Notes: generated by a model from the letters alone, not told the origin. A stretch of DNA of 8,058 nucleotides from an uncultured Collinsella sp. (GCA_902494855.1 CABUVC010000071.1:1-8058); one strand, 5' to 3'. Shown: positions 1-7,487, counted from the stretch's first letter. Made by a program: numbers and translations.

Positions 1-11
1 CACGCCAGTCA

Positions 12-878
12 TTAATTGACAATATGCGAGCTCATATAGTCGATAAAACGCCTCGTGGCGATAGGCATGGTGTCCCAGCTGCGCCAAGCTGCCACCACGT
101 CGCGCGAGGGAGCATGCACGATGGGACGTACGCGGATATCGGCCCGCATGCCCTCCACAGTACGACGGTAGAGCATACTCACGCCTAGGCCCTCCTCCAC
201 CATCGCCATGATGGTGTAGTCGTCGGTGACCTCGCTCGTCACGTGCGGCGACAGGCCATGCGCCGCGAATGCATCGAGCACCAGGCTCTGTTCGCCCTCA
301 TCCAGAAGCACAAACGGCTCGGAAGCCAGGTCGGCGAGCGTCACCTTTTCCTTTGCCGCCAGCGGATGCGCGACAGGCAACAGTGCCACCAACTCGTCGT
401 GATAGACCACGCGCTTCTCGAGGCCAGCAGTAAACCCGCGTGCAGTAAAGCAAAAATCCACTACGCCGTCGTGCACCCATTGGGCGTTGCGCGTGTAGTC
501 GCCCTGCTTAAGGGTAAAGCGTACGCCCGGGTGCAGCGCCCCAAAGTCGCGGATCACGCGCGGTAACACGGTTCGACTCACGTTGGTAAACGTCGCGATG
601 CGAATATCGGTCGACGAAAGCCCCAGCAGCTCCTGGCGCTTGCCCTCGAGCTCAGCCTCGGCAGTCACAATCTGGCGCAGATACGGCAGATACTGTTTAC
701 CGTCGCGCGTAAGCGAGACGCCCTGCTTTCCGCGCTCGATAAGCGTGGTTCCCAGCTCGCGCTCGAGCGCCTTGACGGCCTGACTCACCGCACTTTGCGT
801 ATAGCCCAGCTCGTCCGCCGCACGTTTCAGACTGCCGCAATCGACCACCATACATACAATCTGATACCGCGATGCCAT
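12..878 (-). CDS. LysR-family transcriptional regulator
   Basis: This 288-residue protein has the length and layout of a LysR-type regulator. A winged helix-turn-helix lies at about residues 3-60; residues 16-49 hold the recognisable SLKRAADELGYTQSAVSQ-type helices followed by LERELGTTLIER. A periplasmic-binding-like effector domain fills about residues 90-288. The ATG at 876-878 is preceded by GGAGG (883-887 on the complement) with a 4-nt gap, which supports this start. The gene is divergent from an EamA-type exporter at 1037. LysR proteins commonly control the divergent neighbour and themselves, so the exporter is the first candidate target; that link is inference. The inducer cannot be read from sequence. 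The stop codon lies 12 bases from the window edge, so its terminator is not visible. Confidence 0.93.
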   Translation of the reverse strand: MASRYQIVCMVVDCGSLKRAADELGYTQSAVSQAVKALERELGTTLIERGKQGVSLTRDGKQYLPYLRQIVTAEAELEGKRQELLGLSSTDIRIATFTNVSRTVLPRVIRDFGALHPGVRFTLKQGDYTRNAQWVHDGVVDFCFTARGFTAGLEKRVVYHDELVALLPVAHPLAAKEKVTLADLASEPFVLLDEGEQSLVLDAFAAHGLSPHVTSEVTDDYTIMAMVEEGLGVSMLYRRTVEGMRADIRVRPIVHAPSRDVVAAWRSWDTMPIATRRFIDYMSSHIVN

Positions 879-903
879 CGTGCCTCCACATCAATGCAGC
901 CGT

Positions 904-956
904 AAAACGTTTTGCCAGGGCTTTTTCTGCCTACATTAGTATTTCTTAATCATACT
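904..956. promoter_or_regulatory. Candidate LysR operator region between divergent genes
   Basis: The 158-bp gap between the LysR gene and the exporter holds a perfect 10-bp palindrome AAAACGTTTT (904-913). It also holds an interrupted dyad AGTAT (938-942), 9 nt, ATACT (952-956). Within the dyad, T940 to A952 and T942 to A954 both satisfy the T-N11-A spacing known for LysR boxes. The position between divergent regulator and target is the usual place for such a site. Binding is inferred, and short AT-rich dyads can arise by chance. Confidence 0.45.
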
Positions 957-970
957 GAAGATACATTCGC

Positions 971-999
971 TTTACTACATCCACATCTGGGAGCAGAAT
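971..999 (+). promoter_or_regulatory. Weak candidate promoter of the exporter gene
   Basis: TTTACT (971-976) and CAGAAT (994-999) are separated by 17 nt and each match the sigma70 consensus at four of six bases. They would start transcription near 1006, about 30 nt before the ATG. Other low-scoring pairs exist in the same gap, for example TTGCCA at 912-917, so this is only one possibility. Confidence 0.25.
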
Positions 1000-1036
1000 C
1001 CTTTTTGCGAAACCGTTCTGTAACAAAAGGAGTCCC

Positions 1037-1939
1037 ATGGATCGCAAAAAAGCAATCGCGCTCTCATTTTCCGTTCCCGTCGCATGGGGCTTTTCGTATC
1101 CCCTCATGAAGATCGGCATGGACAGCATGAACGCCACGAGCATCGTCGCGCTACGTTGCATCATCGCCTTTGTGGTCTGCCTGCTGCTCTTCCACAAGCA
1201 CGCGTTGCGCATCAACCGCGACCTTATGGTCCGTGCCGCCATCATCGGCGCCATTATGGCAACCGAGCTCACCTGCATGTGCCTGGGCTCCAGCCTCACC
1301 TCTGCCTCCACTGCCGGCTTTTTGCAGAGCCTGACGGTCGTGATCGTACCGTTTGCCAACGCCGCCCTGCTGCGTCGCGCCCCCGGGCGCAAAGTGCTCG
1401 TCGGCACCGCCATCGTCACCTGCGGCATGCTGCTGCTCTCGGGCGCCGACTTTACCAGCCTGAACCCGGGCGCGATCATCATGCTGCTCTCCGCCTTTGT
1501 CTACGCCGGACACATCATTGTGGCGAAGCGCTTTGTCGAAGATGTCGACCCGCTGGCTCTGGGCGTTTGGCAGCTGGGCTTTGGCGGCTTGTTCTCGGGC
1601 ATCGCCGCATTCACCTTTGGCGGCTTCACGCTTCCCAGTACGCCCAGCGAGATCGTGGTCGTCATTGCGCTCGCACTCATCTGCTCTGCTTACGGCTTTA
1701 TCACCCAAACGCTCGTGCAGCCCCACGTGCCTGCCGAGACCACCGGTTTCGCCTTCTCGCTCGAGCCGGTATGCTCCGCCGTCTTTTCGTTCTTCCTGGT
1801 CGGCGAAGTCCTGAGCCCCATCGCCTTCTTTGGCGCCGCCCTCATCCTCACCGGCGTCATGGTGGCAACCGTCGAGCTTCCGCGCCTTCGCGCGCATGGA
1901 CAGGCTCGCATGGCAGGAGCGCCCGAGCACGTCTCGTAG
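1037..1939 (+). CDS. EamA/DMT-superfamily transporter
   Basis: The 300-residue product is very hydrophobic and shows the two tandem EamA units of drug/metabolite transporters, about residues 8-135 and 145-280, which would give roughly ten membrane helices. The first unit opens with an ALSFSVPVAWGFSYPLMKIG-like segment (8-27). The second ends with the typical SLEPVCSAVFSFFLVGEVLS stretch (241-260) and a final helix near 261-278. The last 20 residues are basic and hydrophilic, as expected for a cytoplasmic tail. AAAAGGAG at 1025-1032 lies 4 nt before the ATG. Proteins of this family export amino acids, metabolites or drugs across the cytoplasmic membrane; the substrate is unknown here. Divergence from a LysR regulator suggests induction by a small molecule, possibly the cargo (inference). 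Confidence 0.93.
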   Translation: MDRKKAIALSFSVPVAWGFSYPLMKIGMDSMNATSIVALRCIIAFVVCLLLFHKHALRINRDLMVRAAIIGAIMATELTCMCLGSSLTSASTAGFLQSLTVVIVPFANAALLRRAPGRKVLVGTAIVTCGMLLLSGADFTSLNPGAIIMLLSAFVYAGHIIVAKRFVEDVDPLALGVWQLGFGGLFSGIAAFTFGGFTLPSTPSEIVVVIALALICSAYGFITQTLVQPHVPAETTGFAFSLEPVCSAVFSFFLVGEVLSPIAFFGAALILTGVMVATVELPRLRAHGQARMAGAPEHVS

Positions 1940-1966
1940 ACCCCGCTCTTCATACAGCCGTGGCAT

Positions 1967-1987
1967 AAAGGCAACCGGTGCGCCTTT
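1967..1987 (+). terminator. Weak hairpin after the exporter gene
   Basis: AAAGGC (1967-1972) and GCCTTT (1982-1987) form a 6-bp stem around a 9-nt loop, 27 nt after the exporter stop codon. Only three T residues end the stem and no U-tract follows, so termination would be inefficient. The right arm overlaps the proposed -10 of ung. Confidence 0.25.
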
Positions 1988-1992
1988 ACAAT
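1987..1992 (+). promoter_or_regulatory. Candidate -10 element for ung
   Basis: TACAAT matches the sigma70 -10 consensus at five of six bases and sits 36 nt before the ung ATG, which would give a leader of about 28 nt. No convincing -35 is seen 16-18 nt upstream. The ung gene may also be read through from the exporter gene. Confidence 0.35.
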
Positions 1993-2027
1993 AGATGCAA
2001 ACAGAGCATCTGACGTAAAGGAGCCCC

Positions 2028-2753
2028 ATGGACGCCGCAACCCGCGACCGCAACATAGCAACTTGGTTGGGCGATGCACCGCAGCCGGTACGTGACACTA
2101 CGAACCAGCTGCTCGAGCGCATCGCCCTTTTGCGTGCCGAGCAGACTATCTACCCGGCACAAGACGACATCCTCAATGCCCTCGCCTACACGCCGGCCGA
2201 CCAGGTCAAGGTTGTCATCTTGGGTCAGGACCCCTATCACGGACCCAACCAGGCAATGGGGCTGTCGTTCTCGGTCCCCGCGACGCAAACCAAGTTGCCG
2301 CCGAGCCTGCGCAACATCTATAAGGAACTCAAAGCCGATCTGGGTTGCCCCATTCCCGCCACGGGAGACCTAACCCCATGGGCACAACAGGGCGTCCTGC
2401 TCCTCAACACTACGCTCACCGTGCGCGAGCATGCCGCGAACTCGCACGCCAAACTGGGCTGGAGCACGCTCACCGACTACGTTATCGAACGCTGCTGCCA
2501 GCTGCCCCAACCGGTAGTCTTTTTGGCATGGGGCCGCTTTGCCCAGCAGATGGTCGAAGGCAAGCTCGCCGCTACCGGCGCGGGCAAGGCAACCGGCAAG
2601 TTCTGCCTGGCCTCTACGCACCCCTCGCCGCTTTCGGCCAACCGTGCCACGGCAGAACTCCCCGCCTTTATGGGGTCGCGCCCCTTCTCCGCTGCCAATC
2701 GGCTACTCGAACAACACGGCTCGGCCCCCGTCAACTGGACTTGCCTCGACTAA
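2028..2753 (+). CDS. ung: Uracil-DNA glycosylase (family 1)
   Basis: The protein removes uracil from DNA after cytosine deamination or dUMP misincorporation, starting base-excision repair in the cytoplasm. At 241 residues it has normal family length. The water-activating motif GQDPYHG is at residues 66-72 with catalytic Asp68. It is followed by AMGLSFSV (76-83), the LLLNTTLTV segment (124-132) with the uracil-contacting Asn127, and the HPSPLS motif (198-203) with catalytic His198. All key family-1 residues are present, so it should be active. AAAGGAG at 2017-2023 is 4 nt before the ATG. The gene follows the exporter by 88 bp in the same direction, with no obvious functional link. It ends at a strong two-way terminator. 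Confidence 0.98.
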   Translation: MDAATRDRNIATWLGDAPQPVRDTTNQLLERIALLRAEQTIYPAQDDILNALAYTPADQVKVVILGQDPYHGPNQAMGLSFSVPATQTKLPPSLRNIYKELKADLGCPIPATGDLTPWAQQGVLLLNTTLTVREHAANSHAKLGWSTLTDYVIERCCQLPQPVVFLAWGRFAQQMVEGKLAATGAGKATGKFCLASTHPSPLSANRATAELPAFMGSRPFSAANRLLEQHGSAPVNWTCLD

Positions 2754-2768
2754 AAATCGATATACCAA

Positions 2769-2802
2769 AAACGCGCCCGACGGCTTTCCATCGGGCGCGT
2801 TT
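2769..2802. terminator. Bidirectional intrinsic terminator between convergent genes
   Basis: A perfect 12-bp stem, AAACGCGCCCGA (2769-2780) with TCGGGCGCGTTT (2791-2802), encloses a 10-nt loop. Read on the plus strand it follows ung by 15 nt and ends in TTT. Read on the minus strand it ends in TTTTT (2767-2771) directly after the dehydrogenase stop at 2804-2806. One element therefore serves both convergent transcription units. Confidence 0.9.
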
Positions 2803-2803
2803 C

Positions 2804-3484
2804 CTATTCGGGCCAAATAAATTGCGTGCGGCCGGCCTCGCCGCCATCGATCAACAGGCTCTGCCCGGTCATAAACCGGTTGGTCACGCCCACAAAGTAG
2901 ATCCACTCGGCGATCTCTTGGGCGGTGGCCCAGCGTTTAAGCGGCGTGAGCTCCATAATCTGGTTCCACAGGTGTTCGTCTTCCATCACGCAACGGTTGA
3001 GCGGCGTTATAACGCCGCCCGGGTCCACACTGTTGGCGATGGCCTGCGGTGCCAGGCGGTTTGCAAGGTTCTTGGTGTAGGCGATAACACCGCCCTTGCT
3101 GGCGGCATAGGCGGGAAACTCCGATCCCGTATGTCCGCTCGCCGACCCCACATTGACCACGGATTTGATAGCCGGCGCAGGCTTGGCGGCGAGCCCCTCC
3201 CCCACAAAGGCGTAGCGCTCGGTCACGTTGATGGTGCCACACAGGTTGGCGGCGATGTCGTCGGCCGAATCCTGCGTACCGGCAACGTTCACGATTACCT
3301 GAGGCTCAAGGTCGCTTGGAAACGAGTCCGGCTCGCGGACATCAACGATCAGATGGCGGTAGCGCTCGTGTTCGATCGCCGGCGACAGCAGATCAAAGCC
3401 CACGACCTCGTGGCCCTCATCCAAAAAGCGCTGCACGCACGCGGCTCCGATACCGCCCGAAGCGCCCGTGATCAAAACCCGCAT
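2804..3484 (-). CDS. Short-chain dehydrogenase/reductase (SDR) family oxidoreductase
   Basis: This is a classical-type SDR with a Rossmann fold. The cofactor motif TGASGGIG is at residues 6-13, and Asp31 after the second strand suggests NAD(H) rather than NADP(H) (inference). NVAG is at 66-69, a serine-bearing NVGSASG segment at 111-117 with likely catalytic Ser114, and YAASK at 126-130 with Tyr126 and Lys130. DPGG (154-157) and a C-terminal GQSLLIDGG segment (207-215) complete the pattern. At 226 residues it is somewhat shorter than the usual 245-260, mostly between the second strand and the NVAG motif. AAGGA (3491-3495 on the complement) is 6 nt from the ATG and overlaps the stop of the upstream transporter gene, so the two are probably cotranscribed and translationally close. 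The substrate is unknown. Confidence 0.92.
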   Translation of the reverse strand: MRVLITGASGGIGAACVQRFLDEGHEVVGFDLLSPAIEHERYRHLIVDVREPDSFPSDLEPQVIVNVAGTQDSADDIAANLCGTINVTERYAFVGEGLAAKPAPAIKSVVNVGSASGHTGSEFPAYAASKGGVIAYTKNLANRLAPQAIANSVDPGGVITPLNRCVMEDEHLWNQIMELTPLKRWATAQEIAEWIYFVGVTNRFMTGQSLLIDGGEAGRTQFIWPE

Positions 3485-3493
3485 ACTTGCTCC

Positions 3494-4216
3494 TTAGGCG
3501 GTTGCGTGGCGCTCGAGGTACTCGGAACCCACATTCTCGCGCTCCCAGCCGCGCACGACCTTGTAGCCCACGGGGCTCAGGAAGACCTCGCACAGCAGCT
3601 CGGCAACAGCGCCGGTCAGCGAGCACATGAGGACCTGCACCCAGGTCCAACCAAAGAACGTGTGGCTCACCACGATGGCGAAGACCAGGTTGTCGATAAA
3701 CTGGCCAACACCCGTGGACACATAGGAACGGAAGGCAAAGCTCGCAAAGTTATTCTTCTTGAGCATACGGCCGAGCGACTGGTTGAGCGTGGAGTTAACC
3801 ACGGCAGAAACGAGCATTGCCAGCGAAGAGCCCAGCACCACGTACCAGGTGCCGCCGATGGTGGCGTTAAGGGCGGTGTTGACCTCGATCATGCCCGTGT
3901 CGTAGTAGGCGCCCCACATGCCGGGCGTGAGCGAACATGCCCAAAAGCACAGGCTCACGGCCAGGTTGACCAGTAGCGCGAGGATGGAGATTTTGATGGA
4001 TGCCTTGGCGCCAAAGCGCTTGCAGATCATGTCCTGGCACAAAAACGAGACCCAGCTCACCACAAAGCCGCAATCGAGTGCCAGATACGGCAGGCTGATG
4101 AGCTCTTTGTTGGCCAGCAGGTTCATCATGATGACACTCACGAAAAACAGCGAAACCGTTGCCGCGGGAATGCTCCGCAACAGGACCTTGTAGTCCTCCA
4201 TGACCTTCTTGATCAT
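3494..4216 (-). CDS. yhhQ: VUT-family (YhhQ-type) queuosine precursor transporter
   Basis: The 240-residue protein has about six hydrophobic segments, near residues 17-34, 44-62, 73-94, 120-142, 165-185 and 193-213. It fits the VUT/YhhQ family: an N-x-x-ANK pattern (Asn32, 35-37), an acidic/basic QDMICKRFGAK loop (61-71), and the hallmark FRSYVSTGVGQFIDNLVFA stretch (162-180). Family members import queuosine precursors such as preQ0, preQ1 or queuine for tRNA anticodon modification; which one is used here cannot be told. AAAGGAG (4223-4229, complement) is 6 nt from the ATG. The gene is first in a two-gene unit with the SDR that follows after 9 nt. A promoter and structured leader lie upstream, which suggests regulated expression. 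No other queuosine genes are in the window. Confidence 0.88.
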   Translation of the reverse strand: MIKKVMEDYKVLLRSIPAATVSLFFVSVIMMNLLANKELISLPYLALDCGFVVSWVSFLCQDMICKRFGAKASIKISILALLVNLAVSLCFWACSLTPGMWGAYYDTGMIEVNTALNATIGGTWYVVLGSSLAMLVSAVVNSTLNQSLGRMLKKNNFASFAFRSYVSTGVGQFIDNLVFAIVVSHTFFGWTWVQVLMCSLTGAVAELLCEVFLSPVGYKVVRGWERENVGSEYLERHATA

Positions 4217-4260
4217 TATGTACTCCTTTGGTTTTAGGTTTAACGAGTAGGATATCGGAC

Positions 4261-4292
4261 CCGAACTGCTCGGACGTCTCGGTCTTGAGACG
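4261..4292 (-). promoter_or_regulatory. Structured 5' leader of the yhhQ-type gene
   Basis: From the predicted start near 4295, a leader of about 78 nt precedes the ATG. It begins with a hairpin CGTCTC/GAGACG (4275-4292, 6-nt loop) followed by a second short one, CCGA/TCGG (4261-4273, 5-nt loop). An A-rich, purine-rich stretch leads into the ribosome site. Queuosine transporter genes are often controlled by preQ1 riboswitches, but I cannot fit the known preQ1-I core here. It may be a divergent sensor or only incidental folding. Confidence 0.3.
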
Positions 4293-4301
4293 ACGGTGGG
4301 T

Positions 4302-4330
4302 ATGATAGCCGCTCACACGGCATCAGGCAA
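4302..4330 (-). promoter_or_regulatory. yhhQ: Sigma70-like promoter of the yhhQ-SDR unit
   Basis: On the minus strand TTGCCT (4325-4330) and TATCAT (4302-4307) are separated by exactly 17 nt, matching consensus at four and five of six bases. It lies just downstream of the prfC hairpin, which fits a new transcription unit starting here. This is the best-formed promoter I see in the window. Confidence 0.65.
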
Positions 4331-4336
4331 GTAAAT

Positions 4337-4366
4337 GGCGCGGCAGCCCCGCAGGACCACCGCGCC
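4337..4366 (-). terminator. Probable terminator of prfC
   Basis: GGCGCGG and CCGCGCC form a 7-bp GC-only stem (4337-4343 with 4360-4366) around a 16-nt loop, beginning 6 nt after the prfC stop codon. On the minus strand it is followed by ATTTACTT, a modest U-run. The stable stem and position support a terminator, though the tract is weak and some read-through into the next unit is possible. Confidence 0.55.
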
Positions 4367-4372
4367 GATGCG

Positions 4373-5986
<1,614 letters not shown>

Positions 5987-6033
5987 GCGGATCCTTTCTT
6001 GCATTGAGTGCATTACGTCGTTGTAACCGCACT

Positions 6034-6039
6034 ATTGTA
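6034..6039 (-). promoter_or_regulatory. Candidate -10 element for prfC
   Basis: On the minus strand TACAAT matches the -10 consensus at five of six bases and lies 47 nt before the prfC ATG, giving a leader of about 41 nt. The hexamer 17 nt upstream (GCCCTA) is a poor -35, so only the -10 is supported. Confidence 0.35.
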
Positions 6040-6085
6040 GCCGCGAAATCTCGCTCTAGGGCGCCTATCAGGACAAATTCATCAG

Positions 6086-6109
6086 TTGGGGCCTGGGTAG
6101 CCGGCCCAA
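6086..6109. repeat. GC-rich inverted repeat in the prfC/gntR gap
   Basis: TTGGGGCC (6086-6093) pairs with GGCCCAA (6103-6109) with one bulged G and a 9-nt spacer. It lies between divergent genes, so it is not placed to terminate either, and no T-run follows on the plus strand. It could be a protein site or chance structure. Confidence 0.35.
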
Positions 6110-6123
6110 TCCGTATTTGCCTC

Positions 6124-6179
6124 TTGCATAACTGTGCATAGTGTATATATACTGTGATTACCGGTTATATACACGTGTA
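6124..6179 (+). promoter_or_regulatory. gntR operon promoter with overlapping operator dyads
   Basis: TATACT (6148-6153) is a five-of-six -10 element. A weak TTGCAT (6124-6129) lies 18 nt upstream, so transcription would start near 6160. An inverted repeat GTGTATATA (6141-6149) and TATATACAC (6166-6174), spaced by 16 nt, straddles the -10 and start site. Two perfect 10-bp palindromes lie within the same stretch, GTATATATAC (6143-6152) and TACACGTGTA (6170-6179). AGTGTA (6140-6145) equals the half-site reported for the Bacillus YtrA operator. Position over the core promoter predicts autorepression by the GntR protein encoded just downstream (inference). Confidence 0.6.
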
Positions 6180-6181
6180 GC

Positions 6182-6205
6182 CCAACAGCTAAGGAGCCGC
6201 TGTGG
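6182..6205 (+). promoter_or_regulatory. Hairpin around the gntR ribosome site and start codon
   Basis: CCAACAGC (6182-6189) can pair with GCTGTGG (6199-6205), with one bulged A. The 9-nt loop carries the AAGGAG ribosome site and the stem buries the GTG start codon (6202-6204). This could lower or tune initiation of the regulator. It is only a predicted pairing. Confidence 0.35.
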
Positions 6206-6582
6206 ACATTATCCTATCCAATTCGAGCGACAAGCCCATCTACGAGCAGATATCCTCGCAGGTCAAAGCTCAAATCCTTTCGGGCACGCTCGCCGCGGGA
6301 GCCAAACTCCCCAGCATCCGCGCACTCGCGAGCGATCTTGGCGTGAGCGTCATCACCACAAAGCGCGCCTACGCCGACCTGGAGCAGCTCGGGTTTATCT
6401 GCACCGTGCAGGGCAAGGGCTGTTTTGTCGCCGAGGGCAACCAGGAGCTCTTGCGCGAAAACCAGCTCTGCCATATCGAAGAGCTGCTTGCGAAAGCGGC
6501 GAGCCAAGCCGAAACCCTGGGTGTCACGCGCGACAAGCTGCACGAGATGCTCGACCTGGTAGCCCCCGAAACCATGCAGTAG
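6202..6582 (+). CDS. GntR-family regulator, YtrA subfamily
   Basis: The 126-residue protein has an N-terminal winged helix. PIYEQI (12-17) opens it, and LPSIRALASDLGVSVITTKR (36-55) covers the helix-turn-helix. The wing ends with GKGCFV (71-76). Only about 50 mostly helical residues follow, too few for an FadR or UbiC effector domain. This is the YtrA-type layout, where the short C-terminal part serves dimerisation. Start is GTG, supported by AAGGAG (6191-6196) 5 nt upstream; the codon for residue 1 is read as Met. An ABC ATPase gene follows after 23 bp and a permease after that, the standard context of this subfamily. It probably represses its own operon. The inducing signal is unknown; relatives in Bacillus respond to cell-wall antibiotics. 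Confidence 0.94.
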   Translation: MDIILSNSSDKPIYEQISSQVKAQILSGTLAAGAKLPSIRALASDLGVSVITTKRAYADLEQLGFICTVQGKGCFVAEGNQELLRENQLCHIEELLAKAASQAETLGVTRDKLHEMLDLVAPETMQ

Positions 6583-6605
6583 CCATCTGCAAGAAAGGCT
6601 ATACC

Positions 6606-7487
6606 ATGCAAAACTTGTTAGAACTCAAAGGTGTCTCACGCCGCGTGAGCGACCGTTTTTCGCTGCGTGATGTCATGCTCGCCGTGGAGCCCGGCCAGAT
6701 TGTTGGCTTTGTGGGCGCTAACGGTGCCGGCAAGACAACGACCATTCGCGCCGCGCTCGGGCTTATCAAGCTCGATGCCGGCGAGGTGCGCCTGTTTGGG
6801 CAGCGCTGTGGCGCCGACGCGCCCGATGAGACACAGCGCTGCCTGCGCTCCCGCGTCGGTCTCGTCCTGGACACATGCCCCTTCCCTTCAACGCTCAAGG
6901 TGGGCCAGATCGAGGCACTCGTAGGTCAGGCGTACCCCACGTGGGACCGCAAAACGTTCGCCGGATTCATCGACCGATTTGGCCTCGATCCCAAGACAAA
7001 GGTCAAGGACCTCTCCCGCGGCATGGGCATGAAACTGCAGCTTGCCTGTGCACTCAGCCATAATGCCAAGCTACTCCTTTTGGACGAAGCCACCGCGGGC
7101 CTCGATCCCATGGCGCGCGAGGAACTGCTCGATGAGCTGCTTGCTTTTGTCGCCGACGGCCAGCACAGCGTGCTGCTCTCGAGCCACATTACGTCCGACC
7201 TCGATCGCGCCGCCGACCGCGTCATCTGCATCGATAATGGCTCGATTATTTTTGACCTGCCGCGCGAGGACATTACCGACCGAGCCGGCATCGCCCACTG
7301 CACCCAAGCGCAGGCCGCCGAGCTTATGGCTTGCGTCGAAGGTGCCCATGCCGCCCGCCACGCCTACAGCGTGGACGTGCTCGTGCCCAACCGTCGCGAA
7401 ACGCTCGAGGCCTTTCCCGAGATTCCCTGCGATCGGGTAACCATTGACGACTACCTGCGCCTCACGCTGAAAGGGGCTTCAAAATGA
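6606..7487 (+). CDS. ABC transporter ATP-binding protein (ABC-2 exporter type)
   Basis: This 293-residue ATPase powers the permease encoded next. Walker A GANGAGKT is at 37-44, the signature LSRGM at 136-140, and Walker B LLLLDE at 156-161 with Glu161 as catalytic base. The D-loop AGLD is at 164-167 and the switch His194 in SSHITSDLD. Where most ABC proteins carry the Q-loop glutamine the sequence reads VGLVLDTCPFPSTL (84-97), so the glutamine appears replaced by Asp89 or nearby residues. Similar changes are familiar in YtrB-like ATPases (my recollection). About 80 residues after the H-loop form a C-terminal extension. The start at 6606 follows AAAGG (6594-6598) by 7 nt; the frame stays open further upstream, but that part overlaps gntR and has no matching domain. 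The last codons overlap the permease start. Confidence 0.94.
   Translation: MQNLLELKGVSRRVSDRFSLRDVMLAVEPGQIVGFVGANGAGKTTTIRAALGLIKLDAGEVRLFGQRCGADAPDETQRCLRSRVGLVLDTCPFPSTLKVGQIEALVGQAYPTWDRKTFAGFIDRFGLDPKTKVKDLSRGMGMKLQLACALSHNAKLLLLDEATAGLDPMAREELLDELLAFVADGQHSVLLSSHITSDLDRAADRVICIDNGSIIFDLPREDITDRAGIAHCTQAQAAELMACVEGAHAARHAYSVDVLVPNRRETLEAFPEIPCDRVTIDDYLRLTLKGASK

Noticed and set aside
1151..2122. Long antisense frame under the exporter gene
   Set aside because: Charged, low-complexity translation opposite a clear ten-helix transporter; a shadow of GC-rich codons.
2345..3976. 543-codon open plus-strand frame across the ung 3' end, the terminator, the SDR and the yhhQ-type gene
   Set aside because: It crosses a strong terminator and three well-supported genes in other frames, with no ribosome site and no family resemblance.
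4217..4295. Canonical preQ1-I riboswitch
   Set aside because: The characteristic C-rich loop core and A-rich tail of the class could not be aligned; kept only as a structured leader of unknown role.
5987..6013. Longer prfC start at 6013
   Set aside because: No ribosome site precedes it, whereas ATG 5984-5986 has AAAGGA at proper spacing and begins the conserved MASLSDEI segment.
6086..6109. GC-rich inverted repeat as a terminator
   Set aside because: It sits between divergent genes with no transcript to end, and lacks a T-run.
6141..6605. In-frame upstream extension of the ABC ATPase (about 155 codons)
   Set aside because: It overlaps gntR in another frame, starts inside the operator region, and the ATPase domain begins at 6606 with its own ribosome site.
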